A DNA stretch of 62,023 nucleotides from Planctomyces sp. (GTDB lineage: Bacteria > Planctomycetota > Planctomycetia > Planctomycetales > Planctomycetaceae): NCBI GenBank assembly GCA_005778225.1, contig SXPC01000005.1, positions 1 to 62,023 on the forward strand. The letters run 5' to 3'. Both the position numbers and the translations under genes were made by a program. Under the pieces are notes generated by a model. That model was not told the origin of the DNA. It did no database searches and saw only the letters and a program-made list of their open reading frames with translations. Numbering within the stretch: position 1 is the stretch's first letter; every line of letters begins with the position of its first letter. Positions 29,599-37,974 of the stretch are shown here, piece after piece.

Positions 29599-31986
29599 AT
29601 GATCCGACCTGTGATGAATTTCACTCAACTGCTCCGTCCCTTCTCAAACCGCTCGGCTGACCGCCGCGTCAAAGTCTCACGCCAAAGACGCTCTCGTCAT
29701 TACGGCAGCCTCCCTTCTCAAGCCCTCGAAGACCGTATCCTTCTGAGCGCATATGTCGTCAACACGACAGCCGACGTGGTCGCCAATGACGGACTGGTCA
29801 GTCTCCGTGAAGCGATCCTGGCAGCAAACACAAACGCCGCCGTGGGAGATGCCGTCGCAGGCAGCGCAGACGGCGACTCCATCACATTCGACGCCTCTGT
29901 CTTCACAGCGGGCACGACAATCGACCTGATGGCGGGTGAACTCTCCATCACCGACGATCTGACAATCACAGGCACTTTGGGAAATGTCATCATCGACGCC
30001 AATGACACGAGTCGCATCTTCAACGTCAACTCGGCTGAGAATGTGACACTCGACGGGTTATCGCTGGAAAACGGCAGTTTCCTGCTGAGTAACGGGGGAG
30101 CAATCCTCAAGAATGGATCTGGACAGCTGACCGTTGCCAACTCGGATCTGATTTCCAATGATGCAAACTACGGTGGTGCGATCGCTGCCTTCTTCGGAAC
30201 AACCATCCTTGAAAATACTGTTATCGCCGATGGATATGCGACCATCTCTGGCGGCGGAATCTATGTTGGTAACACTGGCACTGTCGAGGTCAACAATTCT
30301 ACATTGGAAAATAACCGGGCTCTTGGAGCAGCCGCGATCAACGGTGGTGGGGCAATTTATAACAATCTTGGCCAATTGACGCTCACATCCTCTCTGCTCA
30401 CAGACAATGGCGCAACTGGAGTCTCTGGAAGTGGGGGAGCGCTATTCGTCAATGGTGGAACCACAACCATCAACGACTCAGAACTCTCTGACAACTTCGC
30501 ATCTCGTGCAGGAGGAGCCATCGAAGCCGCAACCGGCGCCACTCTGACCGTCAACGATTCGCTGCTTGGAAGCACAATCGCAGGCGAAGGAAACTTTGCG
30601 GGCTCAAATCCTGGTAATGGCGGCGGATTACACATTACCGGAGCCGGCTCAAATGTCGTCTTCAACGGCGGCTCAGTCGAAAACAATACCGCCAGCCGTG
30701 AAGGGGGAGGACTCTGGAACGACGCGGGCTCGACTCTGACTCTCAACGACGTCTATATCGCCAACAACAAAGCGGCTGGTTCGGCAGCCGATGATGGTGG
30801 AGGGGGAGTTTTCAATAACGGCGGAACGACGAACATTGTCAACGGAATCATCACTGCTAACGACGCAACGGGAACAGGGGGATCAGGCGGCGGGCTCTTC
30901 ACTCTCGGCGGAACAGTCAATATCTCCGGGACAACTTTCACCAGCAATACATCCTCTCGAGCAGGCGGAGCAATCGAAGTCGCAGCAGCAGCCACCGTTG
31001 TTCTCAATAATGTCACACAAGGTGGAGCAACCGCAGCGTCTGGGAACCGTGCAGCTGGCCTGCCAGGTAACGGCGGCGCACTTCACGTCACAGGAGCAGG
31101 TTCAACCGTCACACTCAACGACGGTGTTGTCCAGAACAACTTCGCTGCACGTGAAGGGGGCGGACTGTGGAACGATGCCGGCTCAACGATGAACGTCAAT
31201 AATGCACGCATTGTCAACAACATCGCTCAGGGCACAGCCGCTGATGATGGTGGCGGCGGTATCTTCAACAACGGCGGAAACACCGTGATCGATCAGACCA
31301 CGATTGCAGGCAACCGTGCCTCGGGTCGCTTCGGTGCCGGTGGTGGTATTCACAGCAATGGCGGTGTCGTGACGTTGAAGAATTCAACCGTCAATCACAA
31401 CAACGCCAATGCCGGCGGTGGACTCGCAAACCTCGACGGAGAAATGAACGTCGTCAATGCGACGATCTCCAGCAACAAAGCTCGCACGGGCGGCGGAATC
31501 GCCAACTATGCTGACATGGACATCACCAACTCGACCATCGTCCTCAACGAAGCCTATGCGGGCGGTATCTATGCCTTCACAGGCTCTGACACGCTGATGA
31601 ACAACTCCATCGTGGGTGGTAACAAAGGCGAGGAAAACTCTGACGACGACATCGTCGGATGGCTCAATGCCAATTCCAGTTTCAATATCGTCTCTGACTC
31701 TCGTTCCGCTGGTAACCTGCGAAACAACCGCCAGGGGAACCAGATCGGCAATGGGGGCAGCGGCCAGATCTTGATCGGAAGTGTGATCGACACGACGTTG
31801 AAGAACAACGGCGGTCCAACCTCCACGCACGCCCTCAAGCGAAAAGGTCCAGCTGTTGACGCTGGCAGCAATGCCTTGGCTGTCGATGAAAACGGGATCG
31901 CTCTGACCCGCGATCAACGCGGCTCTGCACGTTACGTCGGTGGCACAGTCGACATCGGTGCCTATGAATACATCGACCTGGCCTAA
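29599..31986 (+). CDS. large surface protein with LEPR-type N-terminus and right-handed beta-helix
   Basis: About 795 residues. The N-terminal basic region ends in ALEDRILLS, the planctomycete LEPR-type motif seen at the start of giant exported proteins. Next comes a CSLREA-like block (VVNTTADVVANDGLVSLREAILAAN) typical of polymorphic outer-membrane-like repeat proteins. Most of the rest is Gly/Asn-rich beta-helix made of GGAIYN / GGGLWNDAGST / GGGGIFNNGG units, ending in a choice-of-anchor-like VDIGAYEY. A block of about 145 residues is duplicated (near 30430-30860 and 30880-31300). Probably extracellular and structural or adhesive. ATG 29599 is preferred because AAGGA lies 8 bases ahead; ATG 29554 is in frame. 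Confidence 0.85.
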   Translation: MIRPVMNFTQLLRPFSNRSADRRVKVSRQRRSRHYGSLPSQALEDRILLSAYVVNTTADVVANDGLVSLREAILAANTNAAVGDAVAGSADGDSITFDASVFTAGTTIDLMAGELSITDDLTITGTLGNVIIDANDTSRIFNVNSAENVTLDGLSLENGSFLLSNGGAILKNGSGQLTVANSDLISNDANYGGAIAAFFGTTILENTVIADGYATISGGGIYVGNTGTVEVNNSTLENNRALGAAAINGGGAIYNNLGQLTLTSSLLTDNGATGVSGSGGALFVNGGTTTINDSELSDNFASRAGGAIEAATGATLTVNDSLLGSTIAGEGNFAGSNPGNGGGLHITGAGSNVVFNGGSVENNTASREGGGLWNDAGSTLTLNDVYIANNKAAGSAADDGGGGVFNNGGTTNIVNGIITANDATGTGGSGGGLFTLGGTVNISGTTFTSNTSSRAGGAIEVAAAATVVLNNVTQGGATAASGNRAAGLPGNGGALHVTGAGSTVTLNDGVVQNNFAAREGGGLWNDAGSTMNVNNARIVNNIAQGTAADDGGGGIFNNGGNTVIDQTTIAGNRASGRFGAGGGIHSNGGVVTLKNSTVNHNNANAGGGLANLDGEMNVVNATISSNKARTGGGIANYADMDITNSTIVLNEAYAGGIYAFTGSDTLMNNSIVGGNKGEENSDDDIVGWLNANSSFNIVSDSRSAGNLRNNRQGNQIGNGGSGQILIGSVIDTTLKNNGGPTSTHALKRKGPAVDAGSNALAVDENGIALTRDQRGSARYVGGTVDIGAYEYIDLA

Positions 31987-32012
31987 TCTATATTTCGCAT
32001 GAATCGAACTCC

Positions 32013-32055
32013 ACGAGCGTCTTGGGTGTCTCACCCAAGACGCTCGTTTTCGTTT
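32013..32055 (+). terminator. intrinsic terminator of the beta-helix gene
   Basis: Perfect 16-bp stem ACGAGCGTCTTGGGTG (32013-32028) / CACCCAAGACGCTCGT (32032-32047) with a 3-nt loop, then TTTCGTTT. Confidence 0.93.
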
Positions 32056-32161
32056 CTAACGCCGGAATTGTTTGATCCAGCTGGCCTGATTCTGCGTATA
32101 AGATGGTGACGGGCGAGCATTTCAAACTGACGAAATGCAACCCCATCAAAGGAGTCCAAAC

Positions 32162-32569
32162 ATGCACCTTTCAAGAATCATCATCACGACAACAGGATTG
32201 TTTTTAATCGCTTTGGCCATCCCTTGTCTGCTGGCCCCGGAAAATATGGCACACGGCTTTGGTCTGGCCCTTCTCTCTCCCGGCGGACTGGTTGAGTTCC
32301 AGGCCGTCCACGGTGGATTGATGCTGGCCTTAGGAGCATACCTGATGGTCATCAGCAGCCGACCTGCTCAGATGGTCCTCGCTCTCGAGACGACCTTCTT
32401 CATCCTCTCGGGATTGTTTGTCGGCCACGTGTACGGAATCTACACACATGGCTGCCAAAACCCGCTGATCTGGATGCTGGTCATCCTCGAGACGTTCGGG
32501 GTCATCATGACCATCAACGCCCGCATGTACCACGTCGAGACCTCCCCGAACGTGACATCTCGCAGATAA
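32162..32569 (+). CDS. small four-helix membrane protein (DUF4345-like)
   Basis: 135 residues with four hydrophobic segments: IIITTTGLFLIALAIPCLL, a second from about 45 (GGLMLALGAYLMVI), a third (ALETTFFILSGLFVGHVYG) and a fourth (WMLVILETFGVIMTI). The start ATG 32162 follows AAAGGAG with good spacing; the frame is open back to 32135 without a site. The spacing of helices and the early Pro/Gly motif resemble DUF4345, a family of unknown function. It probably sits in the inner membrane. It has its own unit between the terminator at 32013 and the SDR gene. Confidence 0.75.
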   Translation: MHLSRIIITTTGLFLIALAIPCLLAPENMAHGFGLALLSPGGLVEFQAVHGGLMLALGAYLMVISSRPAQMVLALETTFFILSGLFVGHVYGIYTHGCQNPLIWMLVILETFGVIMTINARMYHVETSPNVTSRR

Positions 32570-32683
32570 ATTTTTTCAAACCGCGACAACGCCCGACCGT
32601 TTGGAGATGACAGCAACAGATCCACTGATTAAGATGCGAACTGGTAAGTCCTGTTATGCGCTCAATCGGAACTGATCTCGACT

Positions 32684-33499
32684 ATGGACCTGAAAAACCT
32701 GTTTGATCTCTCGGGCGAAGTCGCGGCCGTCATCGGCGGCACCGGCTCCATCGGCGGCCTGATGTGCGACGCACTCGCCGCCTACGGTGCTCACGTTGTC
32801 GTCATGGGACGCAACGAAGAAAACGGCATGGCAAAAGTCAAAGAGATCCAGGCCAACGGCGGCAAAGCCCATTTCCAGGCCACTGACGCCGTCAAAATCG
32901 AATCACTGGTCGATGCCCGCAAAGCCATCGAAGAGAAAGTCGGCGCTCCGACCATCCTCGTCAACGCCGCTGGCGGCAACAAACCCGAAGCCACCCTCAA
33001 GCCCGGTGACGACTTCTGCAAGATCCCACGCGGCGCCTGGGACACCGTCTTTGACCTCAATCTCGTCGGCGGAGCGTTCCTCCCCTGCCAGGTCTTCGGG
33101 GAAGCCATGGTCAAAGCGAAAAAAGGAAACATCATCAACATCGCCTCCATGGCTGGCATGACGCCTCTCTCCCGCGTCGTCGCCTATGCCGCTGCCAAAG
33201 CCGCAGTCATCAACCTGACACAGTTCCTGGCTCGCGAGTGGGCTCCTGCCAACGTCCGCGTCAACGCAATCAGCCCCGGCTTTTTCCCCGCCGAACAAAA
33301 CCGCGGCCTCCTCTTCAAAGAAGATGGCAGCTACAGTGATCGCGGCAAGCAGATCGTCGGCCACACCCCGATGAACCGCTTCGGCGACGTAGAAGAACTC
33401 GCCGGCGCCACCATCTGGCTGGCATCCAACAAAGCCGCCTCCTTCGTCACCGGCCAAAACATCGTCGTCGACGGCGGCTTCTCCTCCATGACCATCTGA
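32684..33499 (+). CDS. short-chain dehydrogenase/reductase, D-mannonate oxidoreductase-like
   Basis: 271 residues with a full SDR layout: nucleotide-binding IGGTGSIGG, LVNAAGGNKPEA, catalytic Ser in IINIASMAG, Tyr-x-x-x-Lys in AYAAAKAAV, and ISPGFFPAEQNRGLL near the C-terminus. The sequence after the catalytic helix (SPGFFPAEQNR, MNRFGDVEELAG) is typical of SDRs annotated as D-mannonate or fructuronate oxidoreductases. The neighbouring PfkB kinase resembles 2-keto-3-deoxygluconate kinase, so the pair may serve hexuronate catabolism. Substrate assignment rests on this context and similarity, not on unique residues. Confidence 0.82.
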   Translation: MDLKNLFDLSGEVAAVIGGTGSIGGLMCDALAAYGAHVVVMGRNEENGMAKVKEIQANGGKAHFQATDAVKIESLVDARKAIEEKVGAPTILVNAAGGNKPEATLKPGDDFCKIPRGAWDTVFDLNLVGGAFLPCQVFGEAMVKAKKGNIINIASMAGMTPLSRVVAYAAAKAAVINLTQFLAREWAPANVRVNAISPGFFPAEQNRGLLFKEDGSYSDRGKQIVGHTPMNRFGDVEELAGATIWLASNKAASFVTGQNIVVDGGFSSMTI

Positions 33500-33517
33500 G
33501 GCGAGCCCAAAGATCGA

Positions 33518-33550
33518 CGCGAGCGGGGGGTGTCAACCCCCTGTCCCTTG
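33518..33550 (+). repeat. intergenic hairpin repeat, family B copy 1
   Basis: CGCGAGCGGGGGGTGTCAAC followed by CCCCTGTC: a GGGGG / CCCCC hairpin. Near-identical copies lie at 50812-50848 and 54985-55014, each after a plus-strand gene. Confidence 0.8.
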
Positions 33551-33655
33551 CGTACTAGGCGACTCAACAGCTAAGAGTACGCATTCCGCGTCATTCCCCT
33601 TCCGACCAATTACCAATTCCTAATTCCTAATTACGACCCTCCAAGGACCATTTCC

Positions 33656-34741
33656 ATGTCAGCCAAACTCGTCATCCCCTCCGGCAACGCCGCCTACGAC
33701 TTCCTGTCGCTCGGTTCACTCGTGCACCGCCTCGATCCTGGCACGATCCCGTTCCGCAAAGCCCGCACCGTCGAAATCCACGTCTCCGGTGGTGAGTACA
33801 ACGTCGCTGCCAACCTGTCGGACTGCTTCGGCCTGAACACCGGGATCTGCACCGCCATGGTCAACTACGGCATCGGCGAACTCGTCCAAGGCCGCGTCCG
33901 TGAAATGGGCGTCAAGCCGATCTACAAGTGGTTCGAGCACGATGGCGTCCGTGGACCAAACATCGCCGCTGTCTACAGCGACCGCGGTGCCGGCGTGCGT
34001 GCTCCTGTCGTCTTCTACAACCGTGCCAACGAAGCCGGCGCCATGCTCAAGCCAGGCGACTTCGACTGGAAGAAGATCTTCGACTCAGGTGTCCGCTGGT
34101 TCCACTCGGGCGGGATCTTCGCTGCTCTGTCTTCAACGACCTCAGAACTCATCATCGAAGGCATGAAAGCCGCCAAAGCCGCTGGCGCCGTTACTTCCTT
34201 CGACCTCAACTACCGTGCCAAGCTCTGGGCCACCCTCGGCGGAGAAGCCAAAGGCCAGGAGCAGGTCCGCAAGATCGTCGAACATGTTGACGTCCTCATC
34301 GGCAACGAAGAAGACCTGCAGAAGTCTCTGGGCATCACTGGCCAGAACGTCGAGCACAAGTCAGAACTCGATCCGAATGCCTTCTTCGAGATGATCGACA
34401 AGGTCCGTGAAACCTTCCCGAACATCAAGGCCGTCGGCACGACTCTGCGTGAAGTGAAGTCCACCAACCGACACAACTGGGGTGCCGTCCTGTGGCACGA
34501 AGGCAACCGCTACGTCAGCCCAACCATGGAACTCGACGTCATCTGCCGCATCGGCGGCGGCGACGGCTTCGCAGCTGGTCTGATCTACGGCCTGATCAAC
34601 GGCCGCAAGCCAGAAGAAGCCCTCCGCCTCGGCTGGGCTCACGGCGCCCTCCTGACAACTTTCGTTGGCGACGTCACCATGGCCAAGTTGCCCGAAGTCG
34701 AACAGCTCGCCAAAGGCGGCACCGCTCGCGTCCAACGCTAG
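33656..34741 (+). CDS. PfkB-family sugar kinase, probably 2-keto-3-deoxygluconate kinase
   Basis: 361 residues of the ribokinase/PfkB fold. VSGGEYNVAANLSDCFGLNTG holds the sugar-binding Gly-Gly region, followed by FDLNYRAKLW, IGNEEDL, and VICRIGGGDGFAAGLIYGLI with the anion hole and catalytic Asp (GGGDGFAAG, where GxGD is the family motif). DLNYR and the N-terminal layout are typical of KDG kinases, which phosphorylate 2-keto-3-deoxygluconate for the Entner-Doudoroff aldolase. It follows the SDR gene by 156 bases that include a family B repeat and ends before a strong terminator. Confidence 0.85.
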   Translation: MSAKLVIPSGNAAYDFLSLGSLVHRLDPGTIPFRKARTVEIHVSGGEYNVAANLSDCFGLNTGICTAMVNYGIGELVQGRVREMGVKPIYKWFEHDGVRGPNIAAVYSDRGAGVRAPVVFYNRANEAGAMLKPGDFDWKKIFDSGVRWFHSGGIFAALSSTTSELIIEGMKAAKAAGAVTSFDLNYRAKLWATLGGEAKGQEQVRKIVEHVDVLIGNEEDLQKSLGITGQNVEHKSELDPNAFFEMIDKVRETFPNIKAVGTTLREVKSTNRHNWGAVLWHEGNRYVSPTMELDVICRIGGGDGFAAGLIYGLINGRKPEEALRLGWAHGALLTTFVGDVTMAKLPEVEQLAKGGTARVQR

Positions 34742-34762
34742 TCAACCCGTAGTTGATTGAAC

Positions 34763-34791
34763 AAAACCCCCGGCAACCACCGGGGGTTTTT
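34763..34791 (+). terminator. intrinsic terminator of the sugar kinase gene
   Basis: CCCCCGG (34767-34773) / CCGGGGG (34780-34786) with a 6-nt loop, flanked by AAAA and TTTTT. It is near-symmetrical, so it could also end minus-strand transcripts. Confidence 0.92.
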
Positions 34792-34850
34792 CATGCGCTG
34801 AATGACTTGCCGAATTCTGGTGGATTTTGTGCGGGACGGTGCTGATGCAA

Positions 34851-35657
34851 CTAATCATCCATGTCACATTTCGAGATTGCCTGTAGTAGCAAATTACTCA
34901 TCGTATCGTCATCGGAGCAAGCCAGCAGTTCCGTTAACCGCTCTTTCACGATTGAGACAGGGCGTTTGATGATTGCCTGAATTGCCAATGTATGCACCCA
35001 GTCTTGATCCAGAACTGATATCGCCAGCCTTGCGAATTGGGAATCATTTCTAATAGCCAGACCGTAAAGTCCTTCTGCTCTGACTTCATCATTTTCGTCA
35101 TTGCATGACTTGCGTAGACACTCGATGATCTCCTTAGACGAAGATTCGATCTGCTGGCTAATCGCGAACACAGACCAGTTTCGCGTTTGAATATCAGCGT
35201 CCTTCGATAATTCAAGAAGCGTATTGATTGCGAGAGGATCCACATAACCAGTGATGGCGAATGCGACAGCACGACGTATATCCGCAGAACATGAGTTCTT
35301 AAATGGAACTACGTAATCGATGATTTTGTCGTGATGATGATGTTGCAATGCGGTGATGATACTGAGAGTTACTTTGGCATCCTTCTCGACAGAAAGCATT
35401 CCCAGAAGAATTTCTAAAGATGCTTCTCCCAGAGGACTCCCGTTTGAGGTAACTAAATCGCAATCGCCGAGTCGTCCTAGCACATCCGCTGATAGTATTC
35501 TGTCAATAGAAATGGAAGACGATGAATACTCGATCGTAGTTGCAAATAGCTCATCTGTTGCATTGTTTGCGAGTGAGAAGATCGAATCCCATCGCTGCTC
35601 ATCATCCTGTCTTTTAACCAGTTCGAGGTGGTTCTTGAGATCTACGTTTTTGGTCAT
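34851..35657 (-). CDS. HEAT-repeat protein (hypothetical, AT-richer than neighbours)
   Basis: 268 residues from ATG 35655-35657, chosen because the upstream extension to 35813 is poor in protein-like features. It is built of helical pairs typical of HEAT repeats (LSADVLGRLGD, ADIRRAVAFAITGY, ADIQTRNWSVFAISQQI, DEVRAEGLYGLAIRN). Such solenoids bind proteins; no catalytic residues are visible. Codon use is clearly AT-richer than adjacent housekeeping genes, suggesting recent acquisition. In other bacteria similar small HEAT proteins occur as immunity-like proteins, but no toxin gene is next to it, so the role is open. Confidence 0.72.
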   Translation of the reverse strand: MTKNVDLKNHLELVKRQDDEQRWDSIFSLANNATDELFATTIEYSSSSISIDRILSADVLGRLGDCDLVTSNGSPLGEASLEILLGMLSVEKDAKVTLSIITALQHHHHDKIIDYVVPFKNSCSADIRRAVAFAITGYVDPLAINTLLELSKDADIQTRNWSVFAISQQIESSSKEIIECLRKSCNDENDEVRAEGLYGLAIRNDSQFARLAISVLDQDWVHTLAIQAIIKRPVSIVKERLTELLACSDDDTMSNLLLQAISKCDMDD

Positions 35658-35928
35658 AAGACACACAAATCGAAAATAACAAACGACGAAAAAGTACTTG
35701 AACCAGATGCGAAACCTGATCAGTATCAGCCTGCAATTCACGTGGGCTATCGCACGTAAAACGGTAGCGGACGGGCGGTGAAATTCTCCGCAGACGCGGA
35801 GGGCAGGGATCAACTTCGCGTCAAACTTTGCCTGGAGATCCGCAATCTCCTGTAGAAGTTCTGGACGCTAAGTTTCACACGAGGGCACATCGCGCGCCTA
35901 GCGCTGAGCATGTGACAATTTAAGTCGC

Positions 35929-37119
35929 CTATCCGTGCGCCCGATAATCCTCAAACACCAGCGGATGATCCGAATTCGGATCCGCGACCCGCAACGAGAT
36001 CTTCCCATCTAGAAGATCCGTCATGAAGTTCCCGCAAATCTCGGCTCGCCAACCTTCAGCCAGCTTCGGTCGATCTTCACCCGCACCGTTCTGATACCAG
36101 CGGACAAAGTCCCGCAGATCCGTGTGGCTGCAGACAAGCGTCAGTGAGACTTCCTGAGCCGCACACTGATTCGCGAGAGCAACCCCCAGCAACTTACCCA
36201 GCACATGCTCTTCTGCCTTGAAGTCATTATCGTCCACTTCCGGCGTTGGCCATTCATCGTCCGGCGCCTTCATCGCGTCTTTCATGACCTGAAGCAACGC
36301 GAGGGCATAGTTCTTGATCCCCGATTGCTCCATCCCGCGTGTCGCGGTGACGTCCTTGACGTTCTTCGGCTGTCGCTTCGCCAGGTCAATCAGCAGGTCG
36401 TCACGTAGAATGCGTCGAGGCGGACGATCCAGCTTCTCTGCTTCTTCCATCCGCCAGCGAAATAGCTCCCTCGCAACATGCATCGCCTTGCGATTCAGCC
36501 GGCTCACACCCGGCAACTTGCGCCAGCGATCATCGGAATCATCTCGCGTCACTTCATAGACCATGCGGTCCATCTCAGCAGTCATCCAGTCAGAACGCTT
36601 CTTCTTCTCCAACCGCTTCAACTGACGACGATGAATCTCAAGCAGATACTGCACATCTTCGACAGCATATTCAATCTGACGTGCCGACAAAGGCCTCGCC
36701 CGCCAGTCAGTCCGCGTCTGCTCCCCATGAATTACCTGTCCAAGAACCCGTCGACACAGGTTCGCATGCGACAGCGGATACCCTTTGCCCAGCAGACCCT
36801 CTGCCAGCTGCACATCAAACACATTCCGGGGCACGATCTTCCCCAGGTGATGGCAGAACTTCAGTTCTTCGCGACCGCCGTGGATGATGACTTCAATCGA
36901 CTCATCCCCCATGATCTGCCACCAGGTGGAGAGGTCTTTGACGAGAAAGGGGTCGACAGACGTCTGTCTATCTTTCGTCGCAAACTGCATTAAGCACAGT
37001 TGCGGGTGCAGTGTGAATTCCGAGACGAATTCCGTATCAAAGGCAACTTTTCCGACCTCTCGGATATGAGCACACAGGTCTTCAAACGCCTCCTGCTGCT
37101 CGATAATCTCGCTCGACAT
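35929..37119 (-). CDS. rnd: ribonuclease D
   Basis: 396 residues. DEDDy 3'-5' exonuclease domain: VAFDTEFVSE (Exo I), the EVIIHGGREELKFCHHL region (Exo II), and YAVEDVQYLLEIH (Exo III with Tyr). These are followed by an HRDC-type helical domain (about 200-290; ARELFRWRMEEAEKLDRPPRRIL). It trims 3' ends of tRNA and other small RNAs in the cytoplasm. The start at ATG 37119 directly precedes a plausible N-terminus. It lies downstream of rplU on the same strand, separated by the rplU terminator. Confidence 0.94.
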   Translation of the reverse strand: MSSEIIEQQEAFEDLCAHIREVGKVAFDTEFVSEFTLHPQLCLMQFATKDRQTSVDPFLVKDLSTWWQIMGDESIEVIIHGGREELKFCHHLGKIVPRNVFDVQLAEGLLGKGYPLSHANLCRRVLGQVIHGEQTRTDWRARPLSARQIEYAVEDVQYLLEIHRRQLKRLEKKKRSDWMTAEMDRMVYEVTRDDSDDRWRKLPGVSRLNRKAMHVARELFRWRMEEAEKLDRPPRRILRDDLLIDLAKRQPKNVKDVTATRGMEQSGIKNYALALLQVMKDAMKAPDDEWPTPEVDDNDFKAEEHVLGKLLGVALANQCAAQEVSLTLVCSHTDLRDFVRWYQNGAGEDRPKLAEGWRAEICGNFMTDLLDGKISLRVADPNSDHPLVFEDYRAHG

Positions 37120-37304
37120 CCGTGGATACTTTCTGACACCCGAGGACTTTGGATCCCACCATCCTCGTAACTTTTAAACCAACAATCGTCGGTCAATGAT
37201 GTGCTTTCACACTCACATAATACGAGTTGTCTACTTTGTTGACCACTAACAGCCACCCGGATCAGACGCAGAAAACAGGCATTTCCTCGCAGAGACCGCG
37301 CATG

Positions 37305-37331
37305 AAAAAACCCAGGCATCAACCTGGGTTC
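37305..37331 (-). terminator. intrinsic terminator of rplU
   Basis: AACCCAGG (37310-37317) / CCTGGGTT (37324-37331), 6-nt loop; on the minus strand it is followed by six T. It lies 63 bases after rplU, so rnd is a separate unit. Confidence 0.88.
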
Positions 37332-37393
37332 TTAAACTCATCGCGCGACGAGAGCGTCATGATTTAGCAGAGGTCTGCTCAAGGCTGCTTCAA

Positions 37394-37780
37394 CTAGGCG
37401 TTGGCAGCAGTTGCCATATCGGCAATCTTGTCTGCGCTGGCGATTGGCTCGAACTTGCCCAGACCTGGGACGTCGATCGAGAGAATACGGATCGCCGTGT
37501 ATTTTTGACGGTGACCAGTGTGCTTGCGGAAGTTCTTGCGTCGACGCATCTTGCCGATTTCGAGCTTCGGGCCCTTCTCTTCGCGTCGGACGATCTCAGC
37601 TGCCACCTTGGCTCCGCTGATGACTGGCTTACCGATGACAGATTTGCCGTCGTTAGTAGCCAGCAGAACGTCTTCGAATGTCAGACTGGTGACCGAATCG
37701 TCCCCTTCGAAGTCGATACGGACGAGTTCGTTCGGAGAAACGCGAATCTGACGGCCACTCGCGGCAATGATCGCAAACAT
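37394..37780 (-). CDS. rplU: 50S ribosomal protein L21
   Basis: 128 residues. MFAIIAASGRQIRVSPNELVRI at the start, GKPVISGAKVAAEIV, and the basic RRRKNFRKHTGHRQKYT block all match bacterial L21, which binds 23S rRNA. The C-terminal extension (VPGLGKFEPIASADKIADMATAANA) is longer than usual and not conserved-looking. L27 (rpmA), which normally follows rplU, is absent; a terminator lies there instead. A TATAAT box lies 59-64 bases upstream. Confidence 0.95.
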   Translation of the reverse strand: MFAIIAASGRQIRVSPNELVRIDFEGDDSVTSLTFEDVLLATNDGKSVIGKPVISGAKVAAEIVRREEKGPKLEIGKMRRRKNFRKHTGHRQKYTAIRILSIDVPGLGKFEPIASADKIADMATAANA

Positions 37781-37838
37781 GCTACACCCAAGTACTTAGA
37801 TAAACGGAGACATTCAGTGGAAACTTTGGAAGTCGGCC

Positions 37839-37844
37839 ATTATA
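37839..37844 (-). promoter_or_regulatory. candidate -10 box of rplU
   Basis: Perfect TATAAT on the minus strand about 60 bases before the rplU start codon. No good -35 hexamer at standard spacing. Confidence 0.35.
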
Positions 37845-37974
37845 GCGAAATTTCGCCCCCATGCGAGGCAAACGGCACAACTGGTGGACGATTTTCAACA
37901 CCTTGCCCACTCTCGGGCACCATCCACACCCGGGCCGGAAGAATCTCCGGCCCTGATTGGATCGGCCAATTTCA

